Assembly (NCBI GenBank): GCA_914767715.1
Contig: OU612067.1
Span: forward strand, 26,758,162 to 26,822,161
Reading direction: 5' to 3'
DNA length: 64,000 nucleotides
Source of the DNA: Membranipora membranacea
Taxonomy: Eukaryota > Bryozoa > Gymnolaemata > Cheilostomatida > Membraniporidae
Part shown: positions 32,596 to 44,460 of the stretch, piece by piece
How positions within the stretch are numbered: the stretch's first letter is position 1
How the letters are laid out: each line of letters starts with the position of its first letter
The notes under the pieces: model-generated
Told to the model about the DNA's origin: nothing
Seen by the model: only the letters and a program-made list of their open reading frames with translations
Database searches by the model: none
Made by a program: the position numbers and the translations under genes

Positions 32596-35429
32596 GGCTC
32601 TCAACACCTGTATGTATGAAGGAAAAGATAATAAAGATAGCAGTGTCCACCGCAAGAAAACTCTGAACCATCTAACTCAACAGAAATTTTCAAACTGTGG
32701 ATGATAAGCTAAATTTTTTCCCTATTAATATCATCTTTAATTATTAGCTGCTGTGTGCAATTCTGTTTCAGACAATGCATTATTATAGCTTTGAATTGGT
32801 TACTAAAGAACATTGCTTTTTTTTATTGTATAACAATCAACATTCGACAATGTTTATTGTAAAAAATGTTCCACTTCTCTAGGGATTAATATGTATAATC
32901 TGTAATATAATTATTAGAGTTTTTACAATAATTTAGCAATATTTAGCAATAATCCAGTACCAAAACAAAGGTTATTAACATTTGGATTAGTCCACAGACT
33001 GACACCTTTTTTTTTTGCTTTGCATCCCTTAGTCTGGTTTGTTCTTCTATTAGTACATTCAGTTATAGATTCTCAGCATCCCTATATGGTATCTCGTAAG
33101 CCAAGGCTATATTTATCCAGCGTTGAATCAATGACCCATTCTATGTTAACCGTAAAAAAATGCTTGGGTTGCAAACAATTAGTAATCAAGCATATCAATG
33201 CTTTGGAACCAAAGAGACTGAATACTGAATTCCGGTTACTTTGAGATATACTATTAACTTTTAGATTAGAAAGTGCTTGGTAGGGAATAATCCCTCATGA
33301 CCTGTATACTTCTGTCTCTGACTCTCACTCCAATATTATACTTGTAACTCAGACTTTTACCTAGTAAAACTCCAGCCTTTGCATAAAAAGTATAATATAG
33401 TATCGACAATGATAAGAGGCTCAGCAAACATTTCTGGACACCATTCAAAAGTCCCCAAGCAGTGAAATTCTTTTTTTAGAGATTGACTACATCATATGGT
33501 TCGGATAAAATGATATTTCATATATGATAATGATATTGTCTAAAATGATTTTCAAAGCAGGTGTCACAGTACATAATATGGTTCATGTGATATGACAAAA
33601 TAATGTCACCCTCAAAACAATGGTTTAGTGGAACAGAACAAGGGCGTTGAAGTTTTTTGAATTTAGCTTTGTACTCTTTTTAATTATACACACACAAACC
33701 TTCTGCAATATAGCGCATATTCATTCTGTTTCATGTTTTCTTTATTTTTGCATAACCGCCAAAACACCTTTGAATCTCATTTATTCTTTTTATATTACAC
33801 CGTTTTATAAAACTGGAAACTGAAACAAAAATCTCTAAATTGAAATAAGCTTGCATTGTAGAGATCATTACTTGGCTCGGATTCTGTACCTGATCAATCA
33901 TCAGCTCCTCAAATTCCCATCTTTGTCAATTATGCTGTATAGTAGGAAACAGAAGCATGGGCTGCCCCTTAAGAGGGACGCAAGGTGCCCTATATCCTCA
34001 TACCGGGAATTTGATACATTCTAGAAAACTAGCATGCATCCTAGATGTGAGGCCATAAAAGACCCCCTGAACTGTGTGTGCAGCAAACTGCAAAAAACTG
34101 AAAACTTGCACTAATCAGCCATTGGCAGGGCACTTTGACTTTAGCTAATAGGCCGAGAAGCAATCTTTGTCGATTATATGAAAGGTGTCTTTTTTATGTA
34201 CATGGATTTTGTCCTGATGTGGAAACTTGCTTTTATGAAACTGGATTAGAAAATAATTGTTCTCTAACCATGCCTGACTACAGCCTAGCAACTAATCAAC
34301 AATTTCCAGCTATAACAAATACAGGAGGAAATAGTCGGAGCTGTGACTCACAAGGGAGACAAAATTAAAGAAAAGCTTCAAATCCTACTGTTGCATTGTG
34401 GCTGGGAGATGCATATCCCTTTTATTCACTTTGTTAGCTGGCTGCTTGCTTATATCAATTATGCGAAACTGCATTTTCAATTATGCTGCTGCCTAAAAAA
34501 CAGGCTTCGAATGCTCGTATTGATCTGATTTTTTTATGGTGACTGTGTATTGACCCTCCCTTCGCATAACACCAGTTTTTAATGCTCTGCATGTGTCGCT
34601 TTTCAAAAAGTACATATTTTTAGTTTTCCTTTATAGTATCATAAAAATCGTCTTTATAAGGTTATATAGCGTGTAAAGCAAAATTAAACTCCTTCAAGTA
34701 TCATCAAAAAGGTGCGTAGTGCTGTAAAAAAAAAGATGTTTTTGTTATTAATGGAGTCAATACAAAACGTTCATTCGAACATTCAAAGTCAGTTTTCGAG
34801 GCGTTTGCAAAATTGAAAAAGTAGTGTCGTTTCAATAATAGTTATATACAGGTGATAAGGGAGTATTGCAACCCTTGTTGGCCACATTTCGGCTATTTAT
34901 GATAGCAGATCCATGATAACTTGTAGATCCACCAATTATGACATGCTCTTGGATACGGATATTTGAAACCATATATATCATCATTTTTTCATCACTTTCC
35001 CTTTTGATCGCAGCGTTTTTCACTTTATCACTTTTTATAAGCTTGGTCATTCACTCAATATTTGAGATATCATGCTGATATTATACCAAAAATTGACCAA
35101 GGTATGTATAAATCTGATTGCTGAGTTTGAGTAGCCAAACTCATAAGGTGAGAACAGGCCTGTCCTTTGAAATCTCGAAGAAAACAGCCATTTTGGCCAT
35201 TTTTGGCAGCGTTTATGGCAATTTGCTGCCTATTGTGCAACTATGTTTAAGGTATATCATCACCATTGTGACGGTCTCAAAAAACTTCCCTAGAATCCAC
35301 TCTTAAAATTTATCCATCTAATTGTATAAATGAAGTTGCATTTCTAGCCATATTCTTGGTAGCCTACCACTGGACTAAAAAAAATGTTCCATTTTGTCAA
35401 TCACTCTGGAAGCTAAATATTTTTGTTAA

Positions 35430-36070
35430 AGATATACAAGCGACAGAGTCCGACATTTAAGACGTTCTCGTCCTTTGCCTGTCAGGCCTATCATACATGG
35501 TAAGTGACAATAACCTACCACAACAACATGGTAGTGGCGATTGAAAAATCTATTACCATTGCTTGAGTAACTCTAAGTTCAGTTTTACAATTAAGTCATT
35601 TGTATATTTAGGAAACTCTATTCAATTGAATGATTTTTAGTTATGATCTGCCTGCTATATTTCAATCTTAAAAATCAAACTTGAAAGGCAAAAGACTGTA
35701 ACCCACAGTTTATTTGATTATAATATTATGTTTGAGAAGTATAAAGCAGACGGAAGGATAAAAAAGAATAAAATAAAATACGACCAATGTCCCACAAAAG
35801 AACATACATAAACAGCACTTAATAAATACCCAGTTGAAAAATAACAAAAACATATTAAGCCTCTACAATAATACGAAAATGAGGTTCTCCTGATGCTCCT
35901 TAGGGCGAAATTGTCTTTGCAGCCTATATGTTTTAAAAAGAGTTCACGTTTGCTTTTAAAGCTATCAGCATTAGATATAAATCTTTGGTGCAAAAGTTAC
36001 ATCCGCATCGATTGTAACCCGTAATGTGGATATTTCAAAGGCCACCTGTACAAAGCGCAAAAAACATGTC
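35430..36070 (-). pseudogene. Second inverted relic of the secreted cysteine-rich gene
   Basis: The minus strand reads RCGCNFCTKDLY-like text, then, after a one-base shift, SKRELFLKHIGCKDN and SYYCRG. It is the duplicate of the relic at 12.23-12.86 kb. The frameshift and changed upstream cysteines make a working protein unlikely. Confidence 0.65.
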
Positions 36071-36600
36071 TCGGCAATGATTTAGGCCTGTATGATAAAA
36101 ATTACCACACTAAACCAGCTTCTGTCTATCTAGCTAAGTCTGTCTGCGAGTTACTATCTGAAACCCAATGGAGAATCAATTTAAAAACACCAGATGAAGA
36201 AAAAGGTAATCAGAAAAAATTGCGATTGATTTATTTATTTTTTTAAATATATACTTCATGATATTCACCGACAAATGTATCACAACAGTTGAGGCCGTGT
36301 GAAAAAAGAAGGAAAGGAATTATGGAACTTTATAAAAAGCAGTTTAGTTTAAATTTATCAGTTTATGTCATCATTATTTACGAGTACATATAATATGATA
36401 ATAGTTACTAAAAATACAACAAGGGGCTAGTCAGGTAGTTCGAAGCTAGAGTTGTGACAGCCCCATCAAACCGTTCATTAGTTCAGAGAGCGGAGACATA
36501 CAGCAGCCAGCTCGACTGCCACAGATCACTGGACACCTAGCTCCCAAAGGATAGCAGCCAAACAGCGGTACAAAACACAGATATTTTTCCCTTTTCAGAT

Positions 36601-36780
36601 TTAACCCAGATTGATATCATAGAATGCTGTCTGACCAACTTTCTGAGACAGTTGAAGTAAATCACTGTACACATGATTATCGTAGGATTGGACTTTGGAT
36701 ACATATATTAGACACAATACATCTAGATGGACGCTGAGTTCCTCATTGTTAAGTTTGGACAGCCTTTCATCATAGTATAT
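36601..36780 (-). CDS. Possible C-terminal exon of an unknown protein (copy 2)
   Basis: Duplicate of 13381-13556, open to TAA at 36601-36603. Several codons differ silently (for example GTT/GTA, CAG/CAA) and others change residues. The acceptor AG seen in copy 1 is TATAT here. Confidence 0.3.
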   Translation of the reverse strand: MYYDERLSKLNNEELSVHLDVLCLIYVSKVQSYDNHVYSDLLQLSQKVGQTAFYDINLG

Positions 36781-36891
36781 AAGAGGTCAAATAATTCTGC
36801 ACATGCTCAGAAAACTTTTCAGTTTATCTATATATTGACAATTGAACGTAAACGGAAATGTTTTTTATATAAGTCAAATATTGCTTCAAAA

Positions 36892-38402
36892 GTCCAGTCT
36901 AGTGTTGTGTGTTTTGTCTATGGTCAATACTGTAAAGTGCCAAGGGTCAGTTTACAATATTGTAAAGTGTCCCGGGGTTGTTTTCACCCAGGGGACAGTC
37001 TACAATACTATTAAGGGACTAGCATACACAACATTGATTCAAGCATTAAGTCTTCACTGTGCTCATGTGAAAATGCATTGGATTTTATCCAGTAACAGTC
37101 ACCTGACTTCTGTGTTTATTAAGGCGCTGCTGACTGTCTACAATCTGAGAGAAAAGTGACAAACACCTGTCCATCCATTCTGAGATCTCCCAATTCACTG
37201 CCATTGAGGCAACAAAGATACGTCAAGGAGTTTGAAAAAGGAGTGGAAACGGCCTCTCATTTCAAATTGTTGTATGTCTCCACTGGTAATTGTCCTCTCT
37301 TTATCAGCAAAGGTTTACCATGATCACAGCCAATCAGAGCAGAGACTGCAGAGAGTGACTTCCTGTCAAAACGAAGTACAACTTGAGTTGCTGTAATAAT
37401 TTTGATGAACTGTCCAATCAGCAAGTACATAGTTGTGGAATCCCATTTATCAAGATGGGCTCTACCGCAAATTTCCTTAAGTGTTTGAACCTCTTGAAAA
37501 TAAAATAAACTAAGTAGCAGAGAGATATAGATAGCACTCAGGTATAGTCCATGTTTCAAACTATAGTCTAGTTTTACCTGGGACTCCAAAGCCCTCTGCT
37601 ACTCATATGAAAAGGGAAAGTTCAACTGCAGACATGGCCATAAATTTGCCTCATAATTTGGTATTCAATGGCGGTTTTCATCAGTCAAACGTGGTATGTT
37701 ATGCCTCCATTTGTCACTTAGGTGTTAGAAAGTGCTTATTCAAGTACTTTCATTACTTTTATTTGGTCTAAGTTCCTCACATGGTCTTTAAATGGTGAAT
37801 GAATGATTTATTTTCTGTCTCTCTATCCCCCATCAAACATTTGCATTGGAATTATAATTCAATACCCTGCAAAAGCGGTTACTGTATTACTAGCTATGTC
37901 TCATCTACACTTGTGGTGATTTACATCATGATAATTATATTGTCTCTGGGTGTCTGAATATACCATTGAGTAAACATGTCAAATATTTTACTAATTTTCA
38001 ACTGGAGACAGACATAAAAAAAGACTGAGGACTTAAATGAATTTTAATGGAGGGACCATATTAGTACAACCCTTGGAATCAGCCTTGTTAAGTGACAGGC
38101 TACATTTCGTTTCCACTCCCTCTCTGTACCTCCCTCGATACGTTGTCATATAACTTGAAAGGAATATAATAATATTGTATAGCCAATTCAACAATCGCCT
38201 TCCTACGCAACATAACATAAGAATATAATATTGTATGATAGAACCTGTTAATAACGAGTGTAACCATTGATAGCATTTGCTGCTGTTACAGTTCTATCTA
38301 AATAATTGATGGTATGATTTAGGAATATAAATCTTTCGAGCAATTTATTGATTGTCACATATCAAATTTGTAGTGGTATTTTTAACAGATTCTCTTGTTT
38401 GT
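36892..38402 (+). repeat. 1.5-kb repeat element, flanking copy outside the palindromes
   Basis: Bounded by GTCCAGTCTAGTGTTGTGTG and TTCTCTTGTTTGT. Slightly diverged copies lie in every palindrome arm: 42467-43989 (-), 48980-50502 (+), 52932-54454 (-) and 59445-60967 (+). It sits exactly where unit 2 homology stops and unit 3 homology begins. Short open frames inside do not look like known proteins. Confidence 0.7.
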
Positions 38403-38404
38403 CT

Positions 38405-38932
38405 GGATACCTGCCAATTTTACTCATTACGTAAGTTTGAATGGCAATTTGTCATGCAGACATACCTACCTATAATAGGTCATAATTCATTCTATATTTA
38501 ACTTAAAGACTGATTTCCAACTTTTCTGAAATGTCCTATTTTTTTAAAAATATCCTTGTTGTCACATCTTGCTAGGATACATAGGCTTCAATTTATCCAG
38601 GTTTTTGAGATGATTTACTCATATAGATTTACGTGTGACGATTGATTGACTTCTGGTCATCAAAATTAGGAAATGTCCGTGTACTGACCCAAGTCACAGT
38701 AAATCTATATTATGTAACTCATTTTATAATCCCGGCTAACTTAGCATCCTAGCATCCTAGCAAAAAACGACAACGATATGATGTATAGCTTGAATAGTGG
38801 GCATTTCAAAAAGCTGGAAATCAGTCTTTAATTTAAATACAGAATGAATTATGGCCCATCACAGTAGGTAGGTATGTCTGCGTGTCCATTTGCCATTTTA
38901 ACTTACATAATTAGTAAAACTGGCAGGTATCC
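38405..38932. repeat. Foldback element with about 150-bp inverted arms
   Basis: GGATACCTGCCAATTTTACT at the left reappears inverted at the right (AGTAAAACTGGCAGGTATCC), with inverted internal matches such as GACTGATTTCCA and GGTAGGTATGTCTG. Single-arm relatives occur at about 3975 and 15970. MITE-like. Confidence 0.65.
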
Positions 38933-39063
38933 TTATTGATGATTTTTCCCAGTGAATCAAAAACCGCAGGCACTATAGCTATCACTAAAGTTCCCCCTCT
39001 GTATATCCTTACTCGGTGATATGCTCATCCATAAATTAATTAATTACAATTGACTGGACTAAC

Positions 39064-39262
39064 CTTAGACTTAAACGATATATGCAAGCAGCCAAGACAC
39101 CCAATACAAGGGATATGGATCCTCCAATCACAATGTAATAGTAGGATTTCAAGCTCATCTCTGATTGGTTTGTATCATCTCCCCTGTGGGTTTTGTTTGA
39201 TATTGTTTGTAGTTCTCCTTCATCATTGTGTTCTAAAATTTTTGTGAAGTTGAGGTTATAAA
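39064..39262 (-). pseudogene. Receptor copy 3: isolated transmembrane exon
   Basis: An open exon with conserved acceptor (TCTGAAG) and donor (AAG|GTTAGT), encoding the stalk and YYYIVIGGSISLVLGVLAAC helix, closest in text to copies 1 and 2. Homology to the receptor unit ends near 39333. No sushi or CUB exon follows upstream and the tail side is replaced by the 1.5-kb element, so this is a fragment. Confidence 0.7.
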
Positions 39263-40789
39263 CTTCAGATGAAAAATTGAGAGAATAAAATTTGAATGGA
39301 ATTAGATTTCGAAACTTGGCACTCAAACTATATTATGAGAAGCACAAGACAACTGTCGCAATACAATGTTGTTGGATTAAGTCATCTGGATGACAATATC
39401 AACCACAAAAAGTGATCTTTAGATATCAGTTGATAAGATATTTTCGAAATAAAAGTGAATTTCTGCTTAAGTGCACAAGATCACTATGTATGTTTATGTA
39501 TGTCTATGCCTTAGAGTCACAAAGTCACATGCTTTGATTTTCCACAAATTGGTGGTAAATTTAGCCTCTAACAAAGCTACTATGAAATGTTGATACATAA
39601 GGAACACTTTCTCAATCCTCATAGATTTGTTAGCTTTAGAGAGGGGACTGTTCAACTAGACCTTCTTTAATAATATATATGGATGTCTGTTGATAATTTT
39701 GCCTCCAACCAAACTCCAAACGGATAATATGCTGTGTAGACTACTGGATTTAGAAGCGTGCTGAGCAAAACACTTGATGAATATTAATCATTGTGTGAGA
39801 GGCAGGCCATAAAGTAAATTATAAGATAATTAATCAGTAATTCTTAGTACCTATGTCTCAATCTTTCGATATGAACGCATTTGAGGTGGGCTCTCTAGAA
39901 TTAATTCTCAACCTACAAATTATCTATTGATGCCTTCTCTCTATCAGTAAAATATCTAATATTCATGGACTGATTTTATATATGATCTCAGCAACATCTG
40001 ATGTCATATTGTCCCAGAAACACAGGTAGCTTCAAACTTTTGGCCGGTGCTACCTATATGACATACAGCATCATTTGCCATTGCTTAGGTTTGGCATTAT
40101 GACACCAAATCTCTAGCCATTGTAAAATGGTACAAATAGTACAAACTACACATCATGTTCTGTATGTTGGTAATACTTGTATGGGCTGGGAAATATACTC
40201 TTCAAAGCCATATTTTCTATGAGAACCTTCCTATTGCCAACAATAACTTAATAACTGAACTTATTGATCTGAGATTTGCACGTATCAATATATAGTAATA
40301 TCGTAGTGTCAACTTGCTCATGCATGGAAGCAGAAAAAGGAAATCAACTATCAATATTATACATCATGAGTTTGCCTGTTTTTTTCCACATTATATTGTA
40401 AATCATCATTTTATTGCTAGTGATATTGCCTCCTTTTTAGAAAATCTCAGCAGGAACAAACCACATAGACTTAAGTTTTGTCCTTTGTCCTTTGTCCGGT
40501 GTTAATAGCATTGAATTAATATTTCATAATGCGCAATATAAGCTGGTTATAACTTTAGTACAATGTATTTGTATTTGTTAATGCATTTCCCTTTTTGTCA
40601 GACCAGCCGCTGCATGACACTGTATTGAGCAACAAAAAAGTGCAGTATTGTGAAGGGGAAATTGATATTGACATTTCATTTTCCACCTAAGTCTAAATGT
40701 AAATAATAAATTCAAGCAGCGTGAACAATCATTTATGAAGTTAACAGGTGCAAAATCTACGGAAACTAAGATTGATATACACCTAATTT

Positions 40790-41020
40790 GTGAGTGTTGG
40801 AGTGGTTAACTTACTCGATAACAACACCAACATGACAAGGAATTGGAAAGGGAAATGCCTTGTACTGATTGTCATTGGGTTCAATCTCCGTTTTGATTTT
40901 GGCAATTTAATAAATTTGACGAACTCAGGGAAAAGCTATCAACATGGGAATTTCAAAACCCGATTACATTCAATCTCTGTACCAACATTAAGTTCCTGCT
41001 GGTACAATATCAGATGTTAG
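40790..41020 (+). CDS. Weak open frame repeated in palindrome arms
   Basis: A frame of about 76 codons containing NWKGKCLVLIVIGFNLRFDF; repeated at 62414-62644 (-), and the copy next to the gap has two extra bases. No splice, promoter or family support. Confidence 0.15.
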   Translation: MSVGVVNLLDNNTNMTRNWKGKCLVLIVIGFNLRFDFGNLINLTNSGKSYQHGNFKTRLHSISVPTLSSCWYNIRC

Positions 41021-41133
41021 TGAGTGCAATTCAGTTCATTGATTTGTATGTGAACTATCATTAGGAAGTGATCGTAATAACATTTGGCAATTTAGTTGCA
41101 TCTTTAACAACGAAGCTGTGATCCACAACTTGG

Positions 41134-41206
41134 TATATAAATATGGATCGATAGACACAATGATTACAACATTTCTTGTATTGGACAGAGCATTCAGTAA
41201 GCAAAG
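41134..41206 (+). promoter_or_regulatory. TATA box and 5' UTR exon of the palindrome peptide gene
   Basis: TATATAAATA at 41134-41143 lies about 30 bp before a likely start site near 41165. The 5' UTR exon ends at 41206 (GCAAAG|GTGAGT). The acceptor CTCTTGCAG at 41514 opens the coding exon. Mirror copies of the TATA box lie at about 51826-51835 and 62291-62300. Confidence 0.6.
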
Positions 41207-41528
41207 GTGAGTTTGTTTGTGTACACAAATCAGCAGAGTAGTGCATTGAAGTCCACATACATAACTGAATTAGCATTTGTTAGGAAAATATTTGACTTAG
41301 ACCAGAATGGTGTGATATGTTACAGTGTATGGTACACATGAAAGATAAAAATGGCTATTGAAATACTGTTGGTTTATAACAAGTTATTGTTCTGCTCACG
41401 CTATATTACACAAAATCTCACCATATAATGTTCAATGTTATTTGATGTGAAGGAGGTTTGACAAGCCCTTAACATCTTGATCGGGTAGTAACCTTTACTT
41501 TCATTCTCTTGCAGATTGAAAATTGAGA

Positions 41529-41959
41529 ATGAAGACTGCTATTATTGTATCGCTGCTTGTAGCCTTTTGTGCTACCGCTCAAGGTGAGATCAAAGTTATT
41601 TACAGAATACTGTATGATTACCATGAAACCATTTTTTAACTACATGTAGTTATTTCTGCACATAAATACTTCACTTCTCTTCAAACAGTAATGAGTAACA
41701 TGCTGATATGAATTTTCATTTGTTTTGGATAGGATGATATCATCTCATTTTGTTACTTCTTCTTCAAAAATTGTTGCATTAGAGTTTTGTTGGAAGAATA
41801 GATTCTGTATATCGATGTCAAGTAGAATGTCCTCATGCATTTTGCAAAAATGTACATCATAACATTGTGTGTTTTGTTTAAATTTTAGGGAATTTGTCTA
41901 AGATATCTGACATTATAAAAAATCAAGGCAAGAACGGCGGTAGTAACAAGTTGGGCTAA
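41529..41959 (+). CDS. Secreted 41-residue basic peptide precursor, copy 1
   Basis: Coding exons 41529-41583 and 41889-41959, with donor CAAG|GTGAGA, acceptor TTTTAG and phase 1 on both sides. Residues 1-18 (MKTAIIVSLLVAFCATAQ) form a textbook signal peptide. The second exon gives a 23-residue Lys/Asn/Gly-rich, Cys-free tail (GNLSKISDII ... KLG) with net positive charge. A C-terminal Gly before the stop could be an amidation donor. AATAAA lies at 42062-42067, about 100 bp after the stop. A leaderless signal-plus-peptide design with a 5' UTR intron fits an antimicrobial- or signalling-type peptide. The family is not recognised and the function is inferred only from shape. Confidence 0.65.
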
Positions 41960-42061
41960 TACTTACATGATTCTACTAACACCCGTAATCACCGACGGTA
42001 CAAGGACACTGAAACACTTACCATGGATTATGATGCATTAATAACTATCAATACAACATAA

Positions 42062-42067
42062 AATAAA
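42062..42067 (+). terminator. Polyadenylation signal AATAAA of the peptide gene
   Basis: AATAAA about 100 bp downstream of the stop at 41959, in an A/T-rich stretch. The same order is kept in the inverted copies. Confidence 0.45.
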
Positions 42068-42466
42068 ATATAATTGCATAAAAAATATATACATACAAAA
42101 TATATAGAAATTGAAATCACAAGGCAAACCATCAGGTCCTTTTTTCTCTGCGACAGAACAATAATGATGTTTAAGGCAGGTGGTGACAATAGCATACATG
42201 AGACTGTTTGGCCAGGACACAAAAAATACTCAACAACTTACTTACTGTACCATATTTGCAATATTTTTACTCATTGTCCTCTAAAGTCAACTAGGTTACA
42301 ATATGCCTCTTATAAAGATATGCTTACGTTTGAGGTTTAATATTATCTTGAAAGGATCTTTGACCTATAATTGATCTGTTAGACTCCTTGGCTCATTTCC
42401 TGACCCAACAATCAGAGCACACACATTGCCTAGAGACCGTGCAAAGCAAAAACTAATAATAGTAAA

Positions 42467-43989
42467 ACAAACAAGAGAATCTGTTAAAAAAACCACTACA
42501 AATTTGATATGTGACAATCAATAAATTGCTCGAAAGATTTATATTCCTAAATCATACCATTAATTATTTAGATAGAACTGTAACAGCAGCAAATGCTATC
42601 AATGCTTACACTCGTTATTAACAGGTTCTATCATACAATATTATATTCTTATGTTATGTTGCGTAGGACGGCAATTGTTGAATTGGCTGTACAATATTAT
42701 TATATTCCTTTCAAGTTATATGACAACGTATCCAGGGAGGTACAGAGAGGGAGTGGAAACGAAATGTAGCCTGTGACTTAACAAGGCTGATTCCAAGGGT
42801 TGTACTAATATGGTCCCTCCATTAAAATTCATTTAAGTCCTCAGTCTTTTTATATGTCTGTCTCCAGTTGAAAATTAGTAAAATATTTGACATGTTTACT
42901 CAATGGTATATTCAGACACCCAGAGACAATATAATTATCATGATGTAAATCACCACAAGTGTAGATGAGACATAGCTAGTAATACAGTAACCGCTTTTGC
43001 AGGGTATTGAATTATAATTCCAATGCAAATGTTTGATGGGGGATAGAGAGACTGAAAATAAATCATTCATTCACCATTTAAAGACCATGTGAGGAACTTA
43101 GACCAGATAAAAGTAGTGAAAGTACTTAAATAAGCACTTTCTAACACCTAAGTGACAAATGGAGGCATAACATACCACGTTTGACTGATGAAAACCGCCA
43201 TTGAATACCTAATTATGAGGCAAATTTATGGCTATGTCTGCAGTTGAACTTTCCCTTCTCATATGAGTAGCAGAGGGCTTTGGAGTCCCAGGTAAAACTA
43301 GACTATAGTTTGAAACATGGACTATCTATCTGGACATGGACATGAGTGCTATTTATATCTCTCTGCTACTTAGTTTATTTTCTTTTCAAGAGGTTCAAAC
43401 ACTTTAGGAAATTTGCGGTAGAGCCCATCTTGATAAATGGGATTCCACAACTATGTACTTGCTGATTGGACAGTTCATCAAAATTATTACAGCAACTCAA
43501 GTTGTACTTCTTTTTGGCAGGAAGACACTCTCGGCAGTCTCTGCTCTGATTGGCTGTGATCATGGTAAACCTTTGCTGATAAAGAGAGGACAATTACCAG
43601 TGGAGACATACAACAATTTGAAATGAGAGGCCGTTTCCACTCCTTTTTCAAACTCCTTGACATATCTTTGTTGCCTCAATGGCAGTGAATTGGGAGATCT
43701 CGGAATGGATGGACAGGTGATGTCACTTTTCTCTCAGATTGTAGACAGTTAGCAGCGCCTTAATAAACACAGAAGTCAGGTGACTGTTACTGGATAAAAT
43801 CCAATGCATTTTCACATGAGCATAGTGAATACTTAATGCTTGAATCAATGTTGTGTATGCTAGTCCCTTAGTAGTATTGTAGACTGTCCCCTGGGTGAAA
43901 ACAACCCCGGGACACTTTACAATATTGTAAACTGACCCTTGGCACTTTACAGTGTTGACCATAGACAAACACACAACACTAGACTGGAC
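42467..43989 (-). repeat. 1.5-kb repeat element, arm 1 copy
   Basis: Inverted relative to the outlying copy at 36892-38402 and highly similar to it. Confidence 0.7.
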
Positions 43990-44257
43990 ACTGTGTAGTG
44001 AATAGCCTATCAAAAAGTGTCCTCATTAAATACTGCGACGCAACGACATCTCACTGTGGTGGAAAAAACAATGATGCATGTGCTTTTGGAGTAATCTCCC
44101 TCTGAGGCAGATAATTTTATAGATTTTATAGAATTTGATAGAGAATAGCAGCAGCAATCTTCTGCAGCACAGGTAATAGTTTTGTCTATATTCTGTCTAA
44201 CTCATCACTCATTTTGATTGAGCAAAAATGACATAGAAATATTAGTAAAACAGCATA

Positions 44258-44460
44258 GCATACTTGTCAAGTAATCTAAATTCAAAAGTGGGAGAGTTCA
44301 ATTTACAGCAATACTGCACATCATCGCAATGATCCGAGGGTGCGAAGTACCAGAGCGATCCTCCTGGGGGTATGAGGACAGTGTGATCTCCCAACAGGGT
44401 CCGGGATAGAACCCGGCCTGTGATGCTCTGAGAGCGTTTCAAGCCGCTAGGAAGGGCTAA
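44258..44460 (-). mobile_element. tRNA-derived SINE, arm 1
   Basis: On the minus strand GGTTCTATCCC (44403-44413) matches an RNA polymerase III B-box, preceded by a tRNA-like 5' part (CCTAGCGGCTTGAAACGCTC). A body of about 140 bp follows. Its mirror copies lie at 48509-48711 (+), 54723-54925 (-) and 58974-59176 (+), and a diverged relative forms the palindrome loop. Confidence 0.6.

Larger units (their letters stand above)
32600..36891. repeat. Segmental duplicate of about 8.06-13.7 kb (unit 2, distal part)
   Basis: Collinear with unit 1 at high but imperfect identity, lacking the 9.65-11.35 kb insertion and carrying its own extra piece near 34.0-34.17 kb. Homology ends abruptly at 36891 after TTGCTTCAAA. 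Between the listed relics no confident gene is seen. Confidence 0.7.

Noticed and set aside
42028-42340. Frames of 60-98 codons on both strands around the peptide gene 3' end, repeated in each arm
   Set aside because: They lie in the A/T-rich 3' flank of the peptide gene, overlap each other on opposite strands and have no codon or splice support.
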